Positions 35,774 through 45,624 of a DNA stretch of 64,000 nucleotides are shown piece after piece. A model generated the notes under the pieces. The model searched no databases. It was not told the DNA's origin and saw only the letters and a list, made by a program, of their open reading frames with translations. Made by a program: the position numbers and the translations under genes. The first letter of the stretch is position 1. The number at the start of each line of letters is the position of its first letter. Origin of the DNA: an uncultured Pelagibacteraceae bacterium (GTDB lineage: Bacteria > Pseudomonadota > Alphaproteobacteria > Pelagibacterales > Pelagibacteraceae); contig CACGVC010000002.1 in assembly GCA_902576335.1 (NCBI GenBank), positions 1-64,000 on the forward strand, given 5' to 3'.

Positions 35774-36699
35774 AATCTAGCTCCAATCTGTTGAATTACT
35801 TTAGATGACATTTCAGTTGCTTTTGTTAAGCACTCTTTTTGGGAAAAATTGTTAATAAATCCATGTAAATAACCTGCAGCGAACAAATCGCCTGCTCCTG
35901 TTAGATCTACAACATTGAGGTTTTTTTTTGCATCAATTTCCTCTATTTCATTTTTATGAATTGAGATAGCACCTTTTTCACCTCTGGTTATTACTAAATG
36001 TTTTTTTATTTCTTTACCAAAAGAGATAACTTCATCAAAGTTTTTTGCATCAATCAGTGATATTATTTCTCCTTCATTTGCAAAAACTAAGTCTAATTTA
36101 TTTTTCACGAGATTTAAAAAATTAGGTTTATGTCTATCTACACAAAATTTATCTGATAGAGACATAGCTGTTTTGTTTGCCAAATTAATAGTTTTTTCAA
36201 AAGCCTCTTTTGGATCTCCTTCATCCCACAAATATCCTTCTAAAAAAACCAAATCACTTTTTTTAATGACTTCTGTATTAAGATCTTTTTTGTTTATTTT
36301 TCCTGCGGTTCCTAAAAAAGTACACATTGTTCTCTCAGAGTCAGGTGTAATCAAAATTAAACAAGTTCCAGTAGGAAGAAGTTCTTTTTTTTTCGTATAA
36401 AAAAAATTTACATTTTCTTTTTTTAAACCTTCTTCATATTTGATACCAAAATGATCATCAGATATTTTACCGATAAATCCAACTTTATCTCCCAATTGTG
36501 ACAAACCAACTATTGAATTTGCAACAGAACCTCCTGAAATTGTTTTTTCAATTTTTAAATTTGATAATAAGTTTGCGAACTCACTTTGATCAAAAATAAG
36601 TTTCATCAGACCTTTTGTAAGATTATTTTTTATTATAAACTCATCACTAACCTTGCAGATCACATCAACTATTGCATTTCCAATACCTAAAATTTTCAT
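35770..36699 (-). CDS. PfkB-family kinase (adenosine/ribokinase type)
   Basis: A sugar or nucleoside kinase of the PfkB family. Early motif GIGNAIVDVICKV, the glycine pair ISGGSVANSIVGLSQLG, and the catalytic/anion-hole motif VVDLTGAGDLFAAGYLHG with the general-base aspartate. The overall layout (309 residues, D-K-F-C-V-D-R-H lid region, FANEGEI) most resembles the adenosine kinase-like branch common in Alphaproteobacteria. The exact substrate is not certain. Directly follows nth (same strand, adjacent stop and start). Confidence 0.88.
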   Translation of the reverse strand: MKILGIGNAIVDVICKVSDEFIIKNNLTKGLMKLIFDQSEFANLLSNLKIEKTISGGSVANSIVGLSQLGDKVGFIGKISDDHFGIKYEEGLKKENVNFFYTKKKELLPTGTCLILITPDSERTMCTFLGTAGKINKKDLNTEVIKKSDLVFLEGYLWDEGDPKEAFEKTINLANKTAMSLSDKFCVDRHKPNFLNLVKNKLDLVFANEGEIISLIDAKNFDEVISFGKEIKKHLVITRGEKGAISIHKNEIEEIDAKKNLNVVDLTGAGDLFAAGYLHGFINNFSQKECLTKATEMSSKVIQQIGARF

Positions 36700-37353
36700 T
36701 TATGCTTTTTTAGTTTTGATTGGTTTCTTTCTATTAGGATAACAACTAGTACATATTTTACAAGTTATTCCATAACAATCTCTTGCTTTACAATGCTCTC
36801 TCCCGTAATAAATAATTTGCAAGTGAAGCTTGTTCCAATATTTTTTTGGAAATAATCTTTTTAAATCTTTTTCAGTTTGAATAACATTTTTTCCATTAGT
36901 CAATCCCCATCTTTGAGCCAATCTATGAATATGAGTATCAACTGGAAATGCGGGATGACCAAATCCTTGAGACATAACCACACTAGCAGTTTTATGACCT
37001 ACACCAGGTAACTGTTCCAATTCTTCAAATGTTTTTGGTACTTTTCCATTGTAGTTCTTTTCTAATATGCCACAAAGATTATAAATACTTTTTGCTTTTA
37101 CTCTGAAAATTCCAATTTTCTTAATAAGCCTCTGTATTTTTTTTCTTCCTAATTTTAAAAAATGACGAGGTTTGTAATATTTTGGGTAAATATTTTTTGT
37201 AACATTATTCACATTTACGTCAGTACATTGAGCAGATAATAAAACAGAGATTAATAAAGTAAAAACGTTTCGACTCTTTAGAGGGATCTTTATTTTTGGA
37301 TAAGTTTTGTTAAGATGTTTTAATATGATTTTCGCCCTTTGAACTTCAGTCAT
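36700..37353 (-). CDS. nth: Endonuclease III
   Basis: Base-excision repair glycosylase/AP lyase for oxidised pyrimidines. HhH motif LEQLPGVGHKTASVVM with catalytic Lys121, and VDTHIHR with Asp139, at the E. coli positions 120 and 138. The C-terminal iron-sulfur region reads HCKARDCYGITCKICTSC: cysteines are present but their spacing is not the standard C-x6-C-x2-C-x5-C. The frame is open to 37413, but MTEVQRAKIIL at 37353, overlapping the dapB stop by one base, is the family start. 217 residues. Confidence 0.94.
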   Translation of the reverse strand: MTEVQRAKIILKHLNKTYPKIKIPLKSRNVFTLLISVLLSAQCTDVNVNNVTKNIYPKYYKPRHFLKLGRKKIQRLIKKIGIFRVKAKSIYNLCGILEKNYNGKVPKTFEELEQLPGVGHKTASVVMSQGFGHPAFPVDTHIHRLAQRWGLTNGKNVIQTEKDLKRLFPKKYWNKLHLQIIYYGREHCKARDCYGITCKICTSCYPNRKKPIKTKKA

Positions 37354-38129
37354 TATTTGAAATTCAGAAGATCTCGCATTGAGTAAAGACCTGGTTTTTT
37401 TTTCATCAACCACTTGCCTGCAGATAATGCACCCTCTGAATATAAAGCTCTATCAAAAGCTTCGTGATTAAGTGTTATTATCTCTTTACCGCTCGAAAAT
37501 TTTACCTCGTGCTCACCGATTATTTCACCCTTTCTCATTGAATTAAAATTAATTTTCTTCCCGTATGGAAAGTCTTTTTTATTTAGATATTTTTTTCCAA
37601 TTAAATTATAAAAGTTTTTATTTTTTCCAGTTGCTATACCCTTACCAAGCATTAGAGCGGTGCCAGAAGGATAATCTTTTTTATGTTTATGGTGAACCTC
37701 TAATATTTTGCTTAAGAACGAATTGTTCAGAGACTTTGAAGCTATTTCTGTTAAGTACATTAGCAAATTGATACCTAAACTCATATTTCCTGCTTTTAAA
37801 ATTGGAATTTTTTTTGAGTATTTTTTTATTAAATTATCCTCTTTTTTTGTAAAACCAGTTGTTCCAATTACTACTCTTTTTTTTAACCTTACTGCAATTT
37901 TTAATATGTCCATCGTGCATTTTGGAATTGTAAAATCTATAATAAGATTAGCTTTTTTAAATACCTCTAAGTTATTCTTTGCAACCCTTAAACCATATAT
38001 CTTTTTATTGGTTTTTTTGTTTTCAGTCACCGTAACTAGTTTAAATTTTTTATCTGATTTTACAGATTTAATTATTTGGTGCCCCATTCTTCCTAAACAC
38101 CCAGTAACAGCTAAGTTAATTTTTCTCAT
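37353..38129 (-). CDS. dapB: 4-hydroxy-tetrahydrodipicolinate reductase
   Basis: NAD(P)H-dependent step of lysine and diaminopimelate synthesis. N-terminal NLAVTGCLGRMGHQI nucleotide loop, VVIGTTGFTKKE, the signature EVHHKHKKDYPSGTALMLG with the catalytic His/Lys pair, and RKGEIIGEHEVKF. The frame extends further upstream, but MRKINLAVTG at 38129 is the correct start; it overlaps the stop of the preceding small membrane-protein gene (ATGA). 258 residues. Confidence 0.96.
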   Translation of the reverse strand: MRKINLAVTGCLGRMGHQIIKSVKSDKKFKLVTVTENKKTNKKIYGLRVAKNNLEVFKKANLIIDFTIPKCTMDILKIAVRLKKRVVIGTTGFTKKEDNLIKKYSKKIPILKAGNMSLGINLLMYLTEIASKSLNNSFLSKILEVHHKHKKDYPSGTALMLGKGIATGKNKNFYNLIGKKYLNKKDFPYGKKINFNSMRKGEIIGEHEVKFSSGKEIITLNHEAFDRALYSEGALSAGKWLMKKKPGLYSMRDLLNFK

Positions 38130-38296
38130 TTGAAGACAAAATATAGAACTATCATAAGTAACAAAACAATAATACCCCAAATAAATAGATTTTTAAAAAA
38201 CAGATTCTTTTTTATATTAGTGCTAATAAATTCTGGTAGAACTAGTATTAGTATAGCGAATAAAGCAATTGCTGGAATGATTTCTTCTAGACCCAT
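38126..38296 (-). CDS. Small two-helix membrane protein upstream of dapB (56 aa)
   Basis: A 56-codon ORF beginning MGLEEIIPAIALFAILILVL and ending with a second hydrophobic stretch (WGIIVLLLMIVLYFVFK), separated by a basic loop NIKKN. It is likely an inner-membrane hairpin. It has an ATG start, and its TGA overlaps the dapB ATG (ATGA), an arrangement seen for many real gene pairs in this window. I do not recognise the family. The translated region otherwise would be an unusually long spacer for this genome. Confidence 0.65.
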   Translation of the reverse strand: MGLEEIIPAIALFAILILVLPEFISTNIKKNLFFKNLFIWGIIVLLLMIVLYFVFK

Positions 38297-38354
38297 TTTT
38301 TTCAATTTTTTTTGTTACTTTAAAGATATTTATCAATCTTGATTAAGCATAACA

Positions 38355-39155
38355 TTAATAATAATTTTTCATATTTTCCATTAATCTTATGAAATTTGTG
38401 TTATTATTTATTTTATTCTTATCTTCTTTTTTTATTAAAGTTGAGGCAGTATCATTATTAATTTTAATATCAATTGAAGCTATAGCTTTATCATCACCTG
38501 TTAATTTTATATTCTTTAGATTGTCTTTAAAATTATTATTAAAATTAATTTTTAAAATTTTACACATATTTTTCAGGTTATCTTTAGGATTATTATTAAA
38601 ATCCTCATATTTGAAAATTTTATCTTTTAAGGCATGCAAAAAAAATTTTTCATACCCTTTTACAAAAAAATTAAATTTGTAATTATCTCTAAAAAAAGGA
38701 AAAATTTTAAAATTACTTATATAAAGTTCTAAAGGATGCCGTAAAATATAAAGATTTAAGATGTTAAATTTTTTGCTCAGTGTATCTAAAATAGAGTTTT
38801 TATAAGTTGGTTCTGTATAAGGAATTCCAAAATAATCAACAAAGCACCAGTCGCGAATTATTAATTTTTTATTTTTCATTTCAACCTCTTCGAAAATTAA
38901 GTGAATTTTTTCCTCAAAATTATAATTAAAACTCCTAATTTTTTCATACTCTTCTTTTTCAAATAAGCCATTCCACTCGTGAGCTTGAAATATTGGATCA
39001 TATAAATCACAATTAAGGTTCATTTTTCTTGCAATTTCTACTCCATATGGATGGATTTCACTTAATAAAACAATATTTTCTTGAGCGCCTAAACATTTTG
39101 ATATTATTGTTCCGCCACTTCTTGGAAGGTTATGGATTAACCTTATATCTTTCAT
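38355..39155 (-). CDS. Sulfotransferase-like protein
   Basis: A putative PAPS-dependent sulfotransferase. The N-terminus IHNLPRSGGTIISKCLG is the 5'-phosphosulfate loop (PRSGGT), and LYILRHPLELYISNFK is the 3'-phosphate binding segment (R-x-P-x-x-x-x-x-S). The last 80 residues are Asn/Lys-rich and of low complexity. 266 residues. The acceptor is unknown; a cell-surface polysaccharide, lipid or protein is possible. It is the only such gene in the window and lies alone between dapB and dnaJ. Confidence 0.85.
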   Translation of the reverse strand: MKDIRLIHNLPRSGGTIISKCLGAQENIVLLSEIHPYGVEIARKMNLNCDLYDPIFQAHEWNGLFEKEEYEKIRSFNYNFEEKIHLIFEEVEMKNKKLIIRDWCFVDYFGIPYTEPTYKNSILDTLSKKFNILNLYILRHPLELYISNFKIFPFFRDNYKFNFFVKGYEKFFLHALKDKIFKYEDFNNNPKDNLKNMCKILKINFNNNFKDNLKNIKLTGDDKAIASIDIKINNDTASTLIKKEDKNKINNNTNFIRLMENMKNYY

Positions 39156-39167
39156 TTAAATAATCTT

Positions 39168-40301
39168 TTAGTTGTTCCAAAAGCTTTTTGCTTTTTGAAA
39201 AAATTTTTTGATACTTGGGTTTGATTTTTCATTTTCAATTTTTCTGAATTTTTCTAATAATTCTTTTTGTTCTCTGTTGAGTGAAACAGGAACTTCTGTT
39301 TTTACTTGCACATAAAGATCACCAAAATCTCCTCTGCGCATGAAAGGCATTCCTTTACCTTTTAACCTAAATTGTTTACCGCTTTGTGTTCCATCAGGTA
39401 TTTTAATTTTAGCTTTTTTCCCATCAATAGTTGGTATCTCAATTATTGTACCAAGGGCAGCATCTGCAATAGAAATTGGAAATTCAAAAAATAAATTAAC
39501 TTCAGACCTTTTAAAGAGCTCGTGAGATTTAACATTAACAAATATATACAAGTCACCAGTAGCTCCACCTCTCGTTCCCGCTTCACCTTTGCCAGCAAGT
39601 CTTATTCTTGTGCCATCATCGACTCCTTTAGGAATTGTTACTGATAATTTTTTTGAGGTTTGTTTGTTTCCCTGTCCATTACAATCATTGCATGGATTAG
39701 TTATTTCCTCACCACTGCCTGCACATTGAGGGCATGTTTGTTGAACAGTAAAAAATCCCTGGTTTGTTCTAACGCGACCATTTCCTCCGCAATAAGTACA
39801 CCTATCAGGACTGTATCCTGCTTTTGATCCACTGCCTTTACATGCATTACATTTTTCTGATGATGAAAATTGAATATTTTGTTTCTTACCGGTGTAAGCC
39901 TCCTCAAGGGTTATAGATAAATCATATCTTAAATCTGAGCCTCTATTATTTGAGCTTTTTCTCGAGCTTCTTCTTCCACCGCCAAAATCACCAAAGAAAT
40001 CCTCGAAAATATCAGAAAAGTCAGCGCTACTAAAACCTCCGAAGCCGCCAAAGCCGCCTTTCCCTCCACCACCATTCTCAAAAGCAGCATGACCGAAGTT
40101 GTCATAATTTTCTTTTTTTGATTTATCAGACAAAACACCATAAGCTTCACTAGCCTCCTTAAATTTATCTTCTGCGTTCTTGTCGCCAGGGTTTTTGTCA
40201 GGATGATATTTTACAGCGAGTTTTCTATAAGCAGATTTTAATTCTTCAGGTGAAGCACTTTTTTTAACGCCCAGGACATCATAATAATCTCTTTTAGCCA
40301 T
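39168..40301 (-). CDS. dnaJ: Chaperone DnaJ
   Basis: Hsp40 co-chaperone that loads clients on DnaK and stimulates its ATPase. J domain with YHPDKNPGD (HPD motif), a Gly/Phe-rich linker, four zinc-finger repeats ([32 protein letters not shown]) and the C-terminal beta domains. 377 residues, type I. Lies 27 bp downstream of dnaK in the grpE-dnaK-dnaJ group. Confidence 0.98.
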   Translation of the reverse strand: MAKRDYYDVLGVKKSASPEELKSAYRKLAVKYHPDKNPGDKNAEDKFKEASEAYGVLSDKSKKENYDNFGHAAFENGGGGKGGFGGFGGFSSADFSDIFEDFFGDFGGGRRSSRKSSNNRGSDLRYDLSITLEEAYTGKKQNIQFSSSEKCNACKGSGSKAGYSPDRCTYCGGNGRVRTNQGFFTVQQTCPQCAGSGEEITNPCNDCNGQGNKQTSKKLSVTIPKGVDDGTRIRLAGKGEAGTRGGATGDLYIFVNVKSHELFKRSEVNLFFEFPISIADAALGTIIEIPTIDGKKAKIKIPDGTQSGKQFRLKGKGMPFMRRGDFGDLYVQVKTEVPVSLNREQKELLEKFRKIENEKSNPSIKKFFQKAKSFWNN

Positions 40302-40328
40302 TTATTAACTTGGACAAATAGATGTCAG

Positions 40329-42257
40329 TTAAGCGCTTTTTTCTTTATTCTCGTCTTTTACTTCTTCAAAATCCGCATCAACAACATTATCGTCTTTTTT
40401 TCCTTTATCATCGTCTTTACCATCATCTTTATTAGAATCTGGTTTAGCATTTTGTTGTGACTTATAGATAGCTTCTCCAAGCTTCATAGAGGCCTGCACT
40501 AAAGCTTCAGTTTTTTTCTTAATTTCTTCTGTATTTTCACTTTTTAAAGTCTCTTTTAAAGCTGCTGAAGAATCTTCGATAGCTTTTTTATCAGCATCAG
40601 ATATTTTTGAGCCATGTTCTTTTAAATTTTTCTCAGTCGAGTGAATTAAAGTATCTGCCTGATTTCTTACATCTACTGACTCTCTTTTCTTTTTATCGGC
40701 ATCTTTATTTGCCTCAGCTTCTTTGACCATTTTTTCTATTTCTGCTTCGCTTAATCCTCCAGAGGCTTGAATTTGGATTTTTTGTTCTTTACCAGTTCCT
40801 TTGTCTTTTGCAGAAACATTTACGATTCCATTAGCATCAATATCAAATGTTACTTCAATTTGGGGCACACCTCTTGGAGCCGGAGCGATACCTACTAATT
40901 CAAAATTACCTAGTAATTTATTATCTGTAGCCATTTCTCTTTCACCTTGAAGAACTCTAATAGAAACAGCCGGCTGGTTATCTTCAGCTGTTGAAAAAAC
41001 CTGACTTTTCTTTGTTGGAATTGTAGTATTTTTATCTATTAGTTTTGTAGAAACTCCACCCAATGTTTCAATACCTAATGACAGAGGTGTTACATCTAAT
41101 AAAAGAACATCTTTGACATCTCCTTGTAATACGCCAGCTTGTATAGCAGCACCCATAGCTACTACTTCGTCGGGATTAACACTTTTATTTGGATCTTTAC
41201 CAAAGAAGTTTTTAACTTCCTCAATTACTTTTGGCATCCTGGTCATACCACCAACCATAACAACTTCGTCAATCTCATTGGCTGATATGCCTGCATCTTT
41301 TAATGCCGTCTTGCATGGAGGCATTGTTTTAGCAATTAAATCTTCAACTAAAGCTTCTAGCTTTGCTCTTGTCATCTTAAGGTTAATATGTTTTGGACCA
41401 GTTTTATCTGCTGTTATAAAAGGTAAGTTAATGTCTGTTTGTTCTGCAGAAGAAAGCTCAATTTTTGCTTTCTCAGCAGCTTCCTTTAGTCTTTGTAAAG
41501 CAAGTTTGTCTGATTTAAGATCAATCCCATTATCTTTTTTAAATTCATTAATTAAATATTCTACAATCGTATTATCAAAATCTTCTCCACCTAAAAAAGT
41601 ATCACCGTTTGTAGATTTTACCTCAAAGACACCATCTCCCAGCTCAAGTATTGAAACATCAAATGTTCCTCCACCTAGATCATACACAGCAATTTTTTTA
41701 TTTTGTTTTTTGTCTAATCCGTAAGCTAATGATGCAGCAGTTGGTTCATTTATAATTCTTAAAACCTCTAAGCCAGCAATTTTACCTGCATCTTTTGTTG
41801 CTTGTCTTTGTGCATCATTAAAGTAAGCTGGAACTGTAATAACAGCTTTAGTAACCGCTTGACCTAAATATTTTTCAGCAGTTTCTTTCATTTTTTGTAA
41901 AATAAACGCAGATATTTGAGACGGTGAATACTTTTGTCCTTTTGCCTCTATCCATGCATCACCTTTATCAGAATTAATTATTTTAAATGGTGCAGTCTCC
42001 ACATCTTTTTTTACAGTTGGGTCTTCAAAATTTCTTCCAATAAGTCTTTTAACAGCAAAAATTGTATTTTCAGGATTAGTTACTGCTTGTCTTTTTGCTG
42101 GTTGACCAATTAATTTCTCGTTTTCATCAGTGAAAGCTACAACAGATGGCGTAGTTCTTGCTCCCTCTGCGTTTTCTAAAACTTTAGCTTGACTACCTTC
42201 CATGATTGCAACACATGAATTAGTAGTTCCAAGGTCAATTCCTATAATTTTGCTCAT
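40329..42257 (-). CDS. dnaK: Chaperone DnaK (Hsp70)
   Basis: Hsp70 of 642 residues. [18 protein letters not shown] at the start, [17 protein letters not shown], the phosphate loop [23 protein letters not shown], the interdomain linker [19 protein letters not shown], and an acidic C-terminus ending [20 protein letters not shown] lies just before the start as ribosome-binding site, with an RpoH-type promoter upstream. Confidence 0.99.
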   Translation of the reverse strand: MSKIIGIDLGTTNSCVAIMEGSQAKVLENAEGARTTPSVVAFTDENEKLIGQPAKRQAVTNPENTIFAVKRLIGRNFEDPTVKKDVETAPFKIINSDKGDAWIEAKGQKYSPSQISAFILQKMKETAEKYLGQAVTKAVITVPAYFNDAQRQATKDAGKIAGLEVLRIINEPTAASLAYGLDKKQNKKIAVYDLGGGTFDVSILELGDGVFEVKSTNGDTFLGGEDFDNTIVEYLINEFKKDNGIDLKSDKLALQRLKEAAEKAKIELSSAEQTDINLPFITADKTGPKHINLKMTRAKLEALVEDLIAKTMPPCKTALKDAGISANEIDEVVMVGGMTRMPKVIEEVKNFFGKDPNKSVNPDEVVAMGAAIQAGVLQGDVKDVLLLDVTPLSLGIETLGGVSTKLIDKNTTIPTKKSQVFSTAEDNQPAVSIRVLQGEREMATDNKLLGNFELVGIAPAPRGVPQIEVTFDIDANGIVNVSAKDKGTGKEQKIQIQASGGLSEAEIEKMVKEAEANKDADKKKRESVDVRNQADTLIHSTEKNLKEHGSKISDADKKAIEDSSAALKETLKSENTEEIKKKTEALVQASMKLGEAIYKSQQNAKPDSNKDDGKDDDKGKKDDNVVDADFEEVKDENKEKSA

Positions 42258-42278
42258 AATTTAACTCTCCTAAGCAGC

Positions 42279-42306
42279 ATATAAGTGTTAATTTTTAATC
42301 TACAAG
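42279..42306 (-). promoter_or_regulatory. RpoH-type heat-shock promoter of dnaK
   Basis: On the minus strand CTTG (42306-42303) is followed after exactly 17 bases by CTTATAT (42285-42279). This fits the alphaproteobacterial RpoH consensus CTTG-N17/18-CYTATNT. It lies in the 61-bp grpE-dnaK spacer, about 20 bases before the dnaK start, so dnaK-dnaJ can be induced separately from grpE. Confidence 0.75.
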
Positions 42307-42318
42307 TTATACCAAACA

Positions 42319-42951
42319 TTATTTATCCTTTAAATTTTGTTTATTTTCGTCAGTTTTTTCATCTTTGAGGCCCGTTTTTTTTGCAACACCAACTAAAGAA
42401 GGTCTCAGTAGACGATCTTTTAACATAAATCCTTTTTGTATTTCCTGAATAATTGTACCTGGCTCTTTGTTATCATCTTCTATTTCCATCATTGCCTGAT
42501 GAAGATTTGGATCAAGTTTTTTATTTATACTATCTATGGGGGTAATATTATTTTTGTTAAAAATAGAGATGATATCTTTATAAATTATGTCAAAATGTTC
42601 CAAAGTTTTTTTTAAAACCTCAGTATTTTTTAATTTTTCGTCATTTTCTAAAATATTTTTTGATCTTTCTAAGTTATCGATCAAGTTCAAAGCTTCTTTC
42701 GCAAAAGTATAACCTCCGTATTCAAATGCATCTATTTTTTCTTTTTCAAACCTTCTTCTTTGATTTTCCATCTCTGCAAAAGTTCTTGCTAGTTTATCCT
42801 CAAGTTCAGTAATTTTTTCTTCTGGTGATTTTTCTTTTTTTTCGTTATCTTTATTTAGATCACCGTTTTCTGACTTGTCAGTTTTATCATCATCTAAATT
42901 TTTTTTTGTATCTTCGTTATCTATGGTAGTTTTGTTTTCTTCTTTTTCCAT
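42319..42951 (-). CDS. grpE: Nucleotide exchange factor GrpE
   Basis: Releases ADP from DnaK. A long charged, Lys/Asp/Glu-rich N-terminus (about 45 residues) is followed by the coiled coil KITELEDKLARTFAEMENQR and the C-terminal beta domain with LDPNLHQAMMEIEDDNKEPG and GFMLKDRLLRPSLVGVAK. 210 residues. First gene of the minus-strand chaperone group, divergent from rdgB over 38 bp. Confidence 0.97.
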   Translation of the reverse strand: MEKEENKTTIDNEDTKKNLDDDKTDKSENGDLNKDNEKKEKSPEEKITELEDKLARTFAEMENQRRRFEKEKIDAFEYGGYTFAKEALNLIDNLERSKNILENDEKLKNTEVLKKTLEHFDIIYKDIISIFNKNNITPIDSINKKLDPNLHQAMMEIEDDNKEPGTIIQEIQKGFMLKDRLLRPSLVGVAKKTGLKDEKTDENKQNLKDK

Positions 42952-42989
42952 GTGAGGTTATATGGTAAGAAAATTTAAAATGTCCAGAT

Positions 42990-43589
42990 ATGAAAAAAAA
43001 AATAAAAAAACTATTAATTGGCACTAATAATGAAGGAAAATTGAGGGAAATTAAGAACCTAATTCCAAAAAATATACAAATTTTCTCTACTTTAGACTTT
43101 AAGCTTAAAAGTCCAAAGGAAAACGGTAAAACTTTTGCACAAAATTCAATTATAAAATCAAAGTATTTTTCAAAAAAAACAAACTTGATTTGTTTAGCTG
43201 ATGATTCTGGACTTGAAATTGATATCTTAGATAAAAGACCGGGAATTTATTCTGCCAGATGGGCTGGAAAAAATAAAGATTTTAAAATTGCAATTAATAA
43301 AGTCTTTAAAAAATTGACTGCTAAAGATAAAAACTGGAAAAAGAAGCTTATAAAGGCAAGATTTATTTGTGCTTTATCAATTAGTTATCTCAACAAAAAT
43401 TTAGTAAGTGTTATAGGTAAAGTTGAAGGTAAAATTTCAAATAAAGCTTTGGGCAAAAATGGTTTTGGGTATGATCCAATATTTATTCCAAATAAGGAAA
43501 AGAAAACTTTTGGTGAAATGTCATTTTTAAAAAAATATAGAATGGATCATCGCTTTAAAGCTTTTAAAAAAATTAAAAAATTTTTTTGA
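42990..43589 (+). CDS. rdgB: XTP/dITP pyrophosphatase (RdgB/HAM1)
   Basis: Removes deaminated purine nucleotides from the pool. N-terminal LLIGTNNEGKLREIKNL, the acidic ICLADDSGLEIDILDKRPG with downstream YSARWAG, and the C-terminal GFGYDPIFIPN and MSFLKKYRMDHRFKAFKK. 199 residues. It converges with the following minus-strand gene and shares 17 bases with it. Confidence 0.97.
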   Translation: MKKKIKKLLIGTNNEGKLREIKNLIPKNIQIFSTLDFKLKSPKENGKTFAQNSIIKSKYFSKKTNLICLADDSGLEIDILDKRPGIYSARWAGKNKDFKIAINKVFKKLTAKDKNWKKKLIKARFICALSISYLNKNLVSVIGKVEGKISNKALGKNGFGYDPIFIPNKEKKTFGEMSFLKKYRMDHRFKAFKKIKKFF

Positions 43590-44733
43590 AGGATCCATTT
43601 TCGATTTGATAAAAATTTAATCTATGATTTATCTTGTTATCTTTGATATCAAAGATCCCGATTTTACCTTTAAAAGAACTTTGTTTTTTAAACAAAAGTT
43701 TTGTATCAGATAAGTCGTTTTTTAAAGTCAGGTAATAAACCAATCCAACTAGATCATAACTAAGTAAAGATAAATGATTAGGTTTTTCATTATAAGATTC
43801 TGTAAATTTATTTGTAAAATCCTCTAAATTTTTTTTATTAATAGAAGGGTAATATAATGGTTGAATATTCTTTTCTGAAAGTAAGCTTTCATCAAACCAC
43901 TGATTCAAAGTTATAAAATATTTGTCTTGTGGAGACACGTCCGTGTATAGAAATGATGTGATGACACTTTTTAAACTTTCATCAAAATCAGAGATAATAA
44001 GAGAATCAAAATTAACATTCCCAATAGAATATCTTTTATTTAATTTTTCTATTCTCCTTTTTTTTATTTCTTCATTTACATTTGATAGTTCAACTCTTTT
44101 TATTTCATCAGCTAAATTTTGTTTTCTAATTTTATAATTTGTTATTTCTTCAATTTGTTGTGTCAGTTTTGTAGGCTCAATATTATAAATATAGTGTTTT
44201 GAAATTTTTAATTTTGTTTTTTTAATTGCTTTATTAATTTCTGTTTTGTAATTAAGATCTGGAGTAAGTAAGATTGTCTTTTTTAACTCATTTAGTTCTG
44301 TAAATTTTTTAATTGCGGTAAGCTGTGAAACAGAGTTTACACCGCTACTAATTACATTACTGGGCAAACCGTTTGTTTTATTTGTAAGTGACAGAAATAT
44401 AATATCTTCTACTTCACTAAGGTACTTTATATTTTCAAAAAAAACTGGACCAATTATAATTTTTACACCTAATTTTTTTAACTCAATTGCTGACTGAAGT
44501 GTTTTATTGGGATCTAAACCTGTATCTCTAGGATATATTTCTATATTTTCAACTCCAACATCCTTTAGAGCCAATCTTGTGGATTTAATAATTGATTGAC
44601 CGAGTTTATTTTTTTCACCAGACATCGGAACCAATAAACCAATTTTAATTTTTTTCTCACTAGCGTAACCAAATTTTAAAAAAAATAAAACTATAGTTGT
44701 ACAAATTAAAATTAATTTAAAAATTTTAAACAT
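43573..44733 (-). CDS. Periplasmic-binding-like protein (LpoA/LppC or ABC amino-acid type)
   Basis: A type I periplasmic-binding fold of 386 residues: N-terminal signal (LILICTTIVLFFLKFGYASE), then KIKIGLLVPMSGEKNKLGQS, the strand GVKIIIGPVFFENIKYLSE and a second lobe. No lipobox is evident. In Alphaproteobacteria an LppC/LpoA-like protein diverges from rsmI in the same way, so a peptidoglycan-related role (activation of penicillin-binding proteins) is more likely than solute uptake; there are no transporter genes nearby. A Lys/Glu-rich helical insert (about residues 200-235) is unusual. Confidence 0.8.
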   Translation of the reverse strand: MFKIFKLILICTTIVLFFLKFGYASEKKIKIGLLVPMSGEKNKLGQSIIKSTRLALKDVGVENIEIYPRDTGLDPNKTLQSAIELKKLGVKIIIGPVFFENIKYLSEVEDIIFLSLTNKTNGLPSNVISSGVNSVSQLTAIKKFTELNELKKTILLTPDLNYKTEINKAIKKTKLKISKHYIYNIEPTKLTQQIEEITNYKIRKQNLADEIKRVELSNVNEEIKKRRIEKLNKRYSIGNVNFDSLIISDFDESLKSVITSFLYTDVSPQDKYFITLNQWFDESLLSEKNIQPLYYPSINKKNLEDFTNKFTESYNEKPNHLSLLSYDLVGLVYYLTLKNDLSDTKLLFKKQSSFKGKIGIFDIKDNKINHRLNFYQIENGSFKKIF

Positions 44734-44763
44734 TTAGTGATATTATATTATTTATACATAAAT

Positions 44764-45624
44764 ATGATTGTAAATTTCAAAACAAAGATCAAAGAATTTA
44801 AAAAAGGCTTATATTTAGTACCAACCCCAATAGGTAATTTAAACGATATAACTCTTAGAGCCTTAGAAACCTTAAAAAAATCTGATTTTATATTATGTGA
44901 GGACACTAGAGTTTCCAAAAATTTATTAAATAAATATGAGATTTATGCGGAATTAATTTCAAACCATAAATTTAATGAAAAAAAAAACTTATCAAAAATC
45001 ATTCATATACTGAAAAAAGGTCAAATAGTTTCGATGATCTCAGATGCTGGAACACCAAACATCTCAGACCCAGGAAACTTATTAGTAAAGGAATGCGTAA
45101 AAAATGAAATTGAAATTATTCCATTACCGGGTCCATCAGCAGTTACAACAGCATTGTCGGCAAGTGGATTTTCAGACAAATTCTTTTTTTATGGTTTTTT
45201 CCCTGAAAAAAAAAATGAAATATTGAAAATCCTAGAAACATCTAAAAAATTAGATAGCTCTTTGATTTTTTTCATTTCAGCCAAAAAAATTAACAAAATA
45301 ATACCTTACATAAAAAAGGAATTTTCAGGCAGGAAAATTTTAATTTGTAGAGAAATGTCAAAATTATATGAGGAATTCATTAGATTAGATATTGATGAAT
45401 TAAAAGTCTTTGAAAAAAACTTAAAGGGGGAATTAACGATCGTAATTTCAGAGAAATTAAATAAAAAAAATTCGCTTGAATTGAGTGAATCAGATAAAAG
45501 AACCATTAAAAAGATGATCAGTAAACTAAGCATAAAAGAAATTACAAACCTTATCCATCAAAATAATCCAGTTTCAAAAAAAATAATTTATAAATATTGT
45601 GTTGATATTAAGAATGAAGATTAA
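44764..45624 (+). CDS. rsmI: 16S rRNA 2'-O-ribose C1402 methyltransferase RsmI
   Basis: Tetrapyrrole-methylase fold enzyme that methylates C1402 with SAM. Start of the domain GLYLVPTPIGNLNDITLRAL, CEDTRVSKNLLNKY, VSMISDAGTPNISDPG and PLPGPSAVTTALSASG. About 286 residues. The frame is open further upstream, but ATG at 44764 gives the normal N-terminus. It overlaps the BON lipoprotein gene by 11 bases. The usual neighbour yraN, which sits between these two genes in many Proteobacteria, is absent. Confidence 0.96.
   Translation: MIVNFKTKIKEFKKGLYLVPTPIGNLNDITLRALETLKKSDFILCEDTRVSKNLLNKYEIYAELISNHKFNEKKNLSKIIHILKKGQIVSMISDAGTPNISDPGNLLVKECVKNEIEIIPLPGPSAVTTALSASGFSDKFFFYGFFPEKKNEILKILETSKKLDSSLIFFISAKKINKIIPYIKKEFSGRKILICREMSKLYEEFIRLDIDELKVFEKNLKGELTIVISEKLNKKNSLELSESDKRTIKKMISKLSIKEITNLIHQNNPVSKKIIYKYCVDIKNED

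Noticed and set aside
37708-38133. 141-codon hydrophobic frame opposite dapB
   Set aside because: A complement of Lys/Ile-rich coding sequence gives Phe/Leu-rich frames that imitate membrane proteins; dapB is clearly the real gene.
41113-41724. 203-codon open frame opposite dnaK
   Set aside because: Antisense to the highly conserved DnaK; long antisense frames are expected where codon choice avoids certain bases. The translation is low-complexity and has no recognisable motif.
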